A DNA stretch of 5,963 bases, from the NCBI GenBank assembly GCA_947463845.1, contig CANHUM010000114.1, forward strand, positions 1-5,963. Reading direction: 5' to 3'. The first letter of the stretch is position 1. Each line of letters starts with the position of its first letter. Source of the DNA: Comamonadaceae bacterium (GTDB taxonomy: Bacteria; Pseudomonadota; Gammaproteobacteria; Burkholderiales; Burkholderiaceae_C). The notes under the pieces were generated by a model, which was not told the origin of the DNA, ran no database searches, and saw only the letters and a program-made list of their open reading frames with translations. A program made the translations under genes and the position numbers. Shown piece after piece: positions 1 to 5,963 of the stretch.

Positions 1-3000
1 GATGTGATTTTCAATGGCACCACCTCACGCAAGCCCGCCAGCCGCGCCAGCGTGGAGCTGGTGTTTGACAACGCGGACCATCGCGCAGGCGGCCAATGGG
101 GCCAGTTTGCCGAAATTGCCGTTAAGCGTGTGCTGACCCGCGACGGCAACAGCAGTTACTACATCAACAACCAGCCCGTGCGCCGCCGTGACGTACAGGA
201 CGTGTTTTTGGGCACGGGACTGGGTCCGCGTGCTTACGCCATCATCGGTCAGGGCACCATCAGCCGCATCATCGAGTCACGCCCAGAAGAGCTGCGTTTG
301 TTTTTGGAGGAAGCCGCCGGCGTCTCCAAATACAAGGAGCGCCGCCGTGAAACCGAAAACCGCCTGACCGATACCCGCGAGAACCTGACCCGGGTGGACG
401 ACATCTTGCGCGAGTTGAACGCCAACCTGGAAAAGCTGGAAAAGCAGGCCGAAGTGGCCCAGCGCTACAACACGCTGCAAGCGGACAGCACGCTCAAGCA
501 ACATCAGCTGTGGTTTTTGAAGCGCCGCGATGCTGAGGCCGATCAAGGCCGCATGAAGTCTGATGTGGAACAGGCCGTGAATGCACTGGAGTCGCGCATG
601 GCGGATCTGCGCCATGTTGAGGCTGATCTGGAGACCATTCGCCAGGCGCATTACGCAGCCGGTGACCAGGTCAATCAAGCGCAAGGCGCCTTGTACGAAG
701 CCAGTGCCGAGGTGGGTCGACTCGAAGCCGAAATCCGCTTTGTGGTGGAAGGCCGCCAACGCGCCGAGCAGCGCTTGCAACAGCTGATCGAGCAGACCGC
801 CCAATGGGGCACCCGCAGCCAGGATGCTCAAGCCGAGCTGGAAAATTTGGCCGAGCAAGCCGCCATGGCCGAAGACCAAAGCATGACACTGGCCGCGCAA
901 GTGGAAGATCAGGCCATGGCGTTGCCCGATCTGGAAGAGGCTTTGCGCAAAGCCCAAAGCGATGCCACCGCCCAACGTGCCTCGGTCGTGCAAGTGCAGC
1001 AACAAATCGGCGTGCTGGCGGCTGACCAGCGCAACGTCGATGAACAATCACGCCAGCTCGAGCAGCGCCGTGAACGTCTGCTGACCGACCGCAACGCCTT
1101 GGCAGCCCCCGATGAGGCCCGTTTGAGTCAACTGCAAGCGCAATTGGCAGAGGCCGAGGCCCTGTCAGCCGAGTCTGAAGCCCGACTGCAAGAATTGCAA
1201 AGCCAAGTGCCCGCGCTCGATGAAGACCGCCGCACGCGCCAAGGCGCTGTGAACCAGGAGTCGTCCAAAATGGCCGAACTGAGCGCCCGCATTGAGGCGC
1301 TCAAGGCCTTGCAAGAAAAAGTGCGCACCGATGGCAAGCTCAAACCCTGGCTGGCCAAGCACGGCATGGACGGAATCGAAGGCCTGTGGAGTCGCATCCA
1401 CATTGAGTCTGGCTGGGAAAATGCTCTGGAGTCGGCCCTGCGCGAGCGCTTGTCGGCCTTGGAGGTCTCGCGCCTGGACATCGTGCGCGCGTTTGCCCAG
1501 GATGCGCCCCCGGCCAAAATGAGTTTCTTCAGTCCACCGCTGGCTGCCAAGGCCTCGTCACGCAGTGGCATGCCCCCAGGCTGCCAACCTCTGGCGCAGT
1601 TGTTGCGTGTGCACGATGCGGGTTTGTCGGCCCTCTTGACCGACTGGTTGCAAGGCTGTTACACCGCCCCGAATCTTGAAGAAGCGTTGGCTTGGCGCAG
1701 CCAGTTGCAAGCTGGAGAAACCTTGTTTGTTCAGGCGGGCCATGCGGTGGATCTGAACAGCGTGGTGTTTTACGCGCAAGACTCCGAGCAAGCCGGTTTG
1801 CTGGGCCGCGCCCAAGAAATTGAGAATCTGGACAAGCAGTTGCGTGGCCAGACCCTGATCGCTGAGGAAAGCCGCAGCGCCCTGGTGCGTGCCGAAGCGG
1901 CCTATGCCGACGCCTCGCAACGCCTGATCACGGTGCGCCTGCAGGCCAGTGAAAGCCAGTCGCGCACGCATGAGCTGCAAGTCGAAACGCTGCGCCTGTC
2001 TCAGTTGGTGGCGCAGACCCGTGCCCGCACCGAACAAATCACCAACGATCTGGCTGAAGTCGAAACCTTGCTGGATGAGCTGCAAGCGCGCCGCGTCATG
2101 GCCGAAGCCCGTTTCGAAGAGCTGGACATGCAGCTGGCCGATACACAAGAGCGCCACGCCCAGCTCGATGAACGCGTGATCGAGGCCGAACGCAAGCTGG
2201 CCGAATGCCGCGAACAACAACGCAGCCTGGAACGCCGTGCGCAGGAAGCCCAGTTTTCGCAACGCAGTCTGGATGCCCGCCGCGCTGAGTTGACCCGCAC
2301 CATTGACACTGCCCAGCAGCAAGTGGCCAGCATCGATGCTGAAATGCAGCGTGCCCGCGATGAACTCGGTCGCCTGACTGACGCCGCCGCTCAAGCCGGT
2401 TTGCAAAATGTGCTGGCCCTCAAGCTGGAGCGTGAACAAGCCCTGGGTGCTTGCCGCAGCGCTTACGACGACCTGACCGCCAAGCTGCGTGCCAGTGACG
2501 AGCGTCGCGTGAGTTTCGAGCGTGAACTCGATCCACTGCGTCAGCGCATCACCGATTTGCAGCTCAAGGAACAGGCTGCCCGACTGGGTCTGGAGCAATA
2601 CACCCAGCTGCTGGCCGATGCCCAGGCCGATCTGGAGGCCGTGGCGCAGTCGATCGAGGTGGGCCAGGTGCGCGTGACGGGTCTGCAAGGCGAGATTGAT
2701 CGCATCCAACGTGAAATCACGGCTTTGGGCCCCGTCAACCTGGCTGCGCTGGAAGAGCTCAGCACTTCGCGTGAGCGCAAGGTGTTCCTGGACTCGCAGT
2801 GCGCCGACCTGACCGATGCCATGAATACCCTCGAAGATGCGATCCGCAAGATCGATGCAGAAACCCGTGAGCTGCTGGGTGGCACCTTCAAAATCGTCAA
2901 CGAGCACTTCAGCCGCATGTTTCCTGAGCTTTTTGGCGGTGGGAATGCACGTTTGGTGATGACCGGCGACGAGATCCTCGACGCTGGTGTTCAGGTGATG

Positions 3001-3342
3001 GCGCAGCCACCTGGTAAGAAGAACCAGACGATCCATTTGCTTTCGGGTGGTGAAAAAGCCCTCACGGCCATCGCGCTGGTGTTTGCGATTTTTCAGCTCA
3101 ACCCGGCACCATTTTGTTTGCTCGACGAGGTGGATGCACCTCTGGATGACGCGAATACCGAGCGCTACGCCAAACTGGTCAAGGGCATGGGCAAAGAGAC
3201 CCAATTCCTGTTCATCAGCCACAACAAAATCGCCATGGAAATGGCCGAGCAGTTGATTGGTGTGACCATGCAGGAGCAGGGTGTTTCTCGTATCGTGGCT
3301 GTGGACATGGAGTCCGCAGTGTCAATGGCCGATTTGGGTTGA
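1..3342 (+). CDS. smc: Chromosome segregation protein SMC (condensin ATPase), 5' end outside window
   Basis: This is the ring-forming ATPase of the bacterial SMC-ScpA-ScpB condensin, which compacts and segregates the chromosome in the nucleoid. The frame is open from base 1, giving 1,113 visible residues, numbered here from base 1. The first residues (DVIFNG) match SMC about 62 residues from its usual start, so the full protein should be near 1,175 residues, normal for the family. Walker A lies upstream of the window. Visible in order are the Q-loop (GQGTISRII, Q84), the conserved EEAAGVSKYKERR stretch leading into the first coiled coil (about 110-435), a non-coil hinge (about 440-600), the second coiled coil (about 605-955), the ABC signature LSGGEK (1014-1019), Walker B FCLLDE with catalytic E1043, the D-loop PLDD, and FISHNK. 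No frameshift or missing motif is seen. It appears to be the first visible gene of an operon with zipA and ligA. The identification is very secure. Confidence 0.98.
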   Translation, partial: DVIFNGTTSRKPASRASVELVFDNADHRAGGQWGQFAEIAVKRVLTRDGNSSYYINNQPVRRRDVQDVFLGTGLGPRAYAIIGQGTISRIIESRPEELRLFLEEAAGVSKYKERRRETENRLTDTRENLTRVDDILRELNANLEKLEKQAEVAQRYNTLQADSTLKQHQLWFLKRRDAEADQGRMKSDVEQAVNALESRMADLRHVEADLETIRQAHYAAGDQVNQAQGALYEASAEVGRLEAEIRFVVEGRQRAEQRLQQLIEQTAQWGTRSQDAQAELENLAEQAAMAEDQSMTLAAQVEDQAMALPDLEEALRKAQSDATAQRASVVQVQQQIGVLAADQRNVDEQSRQLEQRRERLLTDRNALAAPDEARLSQLQAQLAEAEALSAESEARLQELQSQVPALDEDRRTRQGAVNQESSKMAELSARIEALKALQEKVRTDGKLKPWLAKHGMDGIEGLWSRIHIESGWENALESALRERLSALEVSRLDIVRAFAQDAPPAKMSFFSPPLAAKASSRSGMPPGCQPLAQLLRVHDAGLSALLTDWLQGCYTAPNLEEALAWRSQLQAGETLFVQAGHAVDLNSVVFYAQDSEQAGLLGRAQEIENLDKQLRGQTLIAEESRSALVRAEAAYADASQRLITVRLQASESQSRTHELQVETLRLSQLVAQTRARTEQITNDLAEVETLLDELQARRVMAEARFEELDMQLADTQERHAQLDERVIEAERKLAECREQQRSLERRAQEAQFSQRSLDARRAELTRTIDTAQQQVASIDAEMQRARDELGRLTDAAAQAGLQNVLALKLEREQALGACRSAYDDLTAKLRASDERRVSFERELDPLRQRITDLQLKEQAARLGLEQYTQLLADAQADLEAVAQSIEVGQVRVTGLQGEIDRIQREITALGPVNLAALEELSTSRERKVFLDSQCADLTDAMNTLEDAIRKIDAETRELLGGTFKIVNEHFSRMFPELFGGGNARLVMTGDEILDAGVQVMAQPPGKKNQTIHLLSGGEKALTAIALVFAIFQLNPAPFCLLDEVDAPLDDANTERYAKLVKGMGKETQFLFISHNKIAMEMAEQLIGVTMQEQGVSRIVAVDMESAVSMADLG

Positions 3343-3346
3343 GGAA
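3341..3346 (+). promoter_or_regulatory. Ribosome binding site of zipA, overlapping the smc stop codon
   Basis: The purine run GAGGAA lies just before the ATG at 3350, and its first bases are the last two bases of the smc TGA stop (3340-3342). Ribosomes ending smc would therefore be placed on the zipA start, which suggests translational coupling. The site also decides the start: in-frame codons further upstream lie inside smc and would put about 23 non-family residues ahead of the membrane anchor. Confidence 0.75.
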
Positions 3347-3349
3347 GTT

Positions 3350-5963
<2,614 letters not shown>

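Noticed and set aside
277..1047. A 256-codon minus-strand open frame opposite the first SMC coiled coil
   Set aside because: Although Leu-rich stretches look hydrophobic, they are the antisense of Glu, Gln and Lys codons in the coiled coil. No independent support for a gene was found.
328..2865. Recurrent short sequence similarities across smc that look like internal repeats
   Set aside because: They reflect repeated Glu, Ala, Leu, Gln and Arg codons in heptad coiled coils. No exact long repeat was seen.
1558..3222. A 554-codon open frame on the minus strand opposite smc
   Set aside because: It lies wholly opposite a well-conserved coding region. Its translation is rich in Leu, Gln, His and Ala with no recognisable domain, as expected for the complement of coiled-coil codons in GC-rich DNA.
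3281..3349. Upstream in-frame ATG at 3281 extending zipA by 23 residues into smc
   Set aside because: The extra residues are Trp- and Gln-rich shadow sequence from the smc frame, whereas the ATG at 3350 has a clear GAGGAA site and places the membrane segment normally.

Overview
The window is ordinary core-genome DNA from a GC-rich betaproteobacterium. It is most likely from Burkholderiales, family Comamonadaceae (a Limnohabitans/Rhodoferax/Acidovorax-like lineage). That placement rests on remembered family features: the form of the ZipA-like protein, the LigA segment reading [11 protein letters not shown], and an SMC condensin rather than MukB. It is an inference from protein features, not a database result.

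Three genes lie head to tail on the + strand with almost no space between them. Positions 1-3342 are the 3' part of smc, the chromosome-condensing SMC ATPase. About 60 N-terminal residues, including the Walker A motif, lie upstream of the window. Positions 3350-4423 are a complete zipA-like gene for a membrane-anchored, FtsZ-binding division protein; its start is 7 bases after the smc stop, with its ribosome binding site overlapping that stop. From 4437 to the window end is ligA, the NAD+-dependent DNA ligase. It probably begins at a TTG codon 13 bases after the zipA stop and is cut off inside the helix-hairpin-helix domain. There is no gap over 13 bases, and no promoter, intrinsic terminator, RNA gene, mobile element or CRISPR array was seen.

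The layout indicates one co-transcribed unit joining chromosome organisation (SMC), septum assembly (ZipA) and nick sealing in replication and repair (LigA). The same order, smc-zipA-ligA, is known from Pseudomonas, and zipA-ligA are neighbours in E. coli, so the arrangement is conserved rather than new. I did not find an undescribed system. The points most worth checking are a possible hairpin that covers the ligA ribosome binding site and could couple ligA to zipA translation, the choice of ligA start, the very short linker of the ZipA-like protein, and a lineage-type change in a usually conserved LigA motif.
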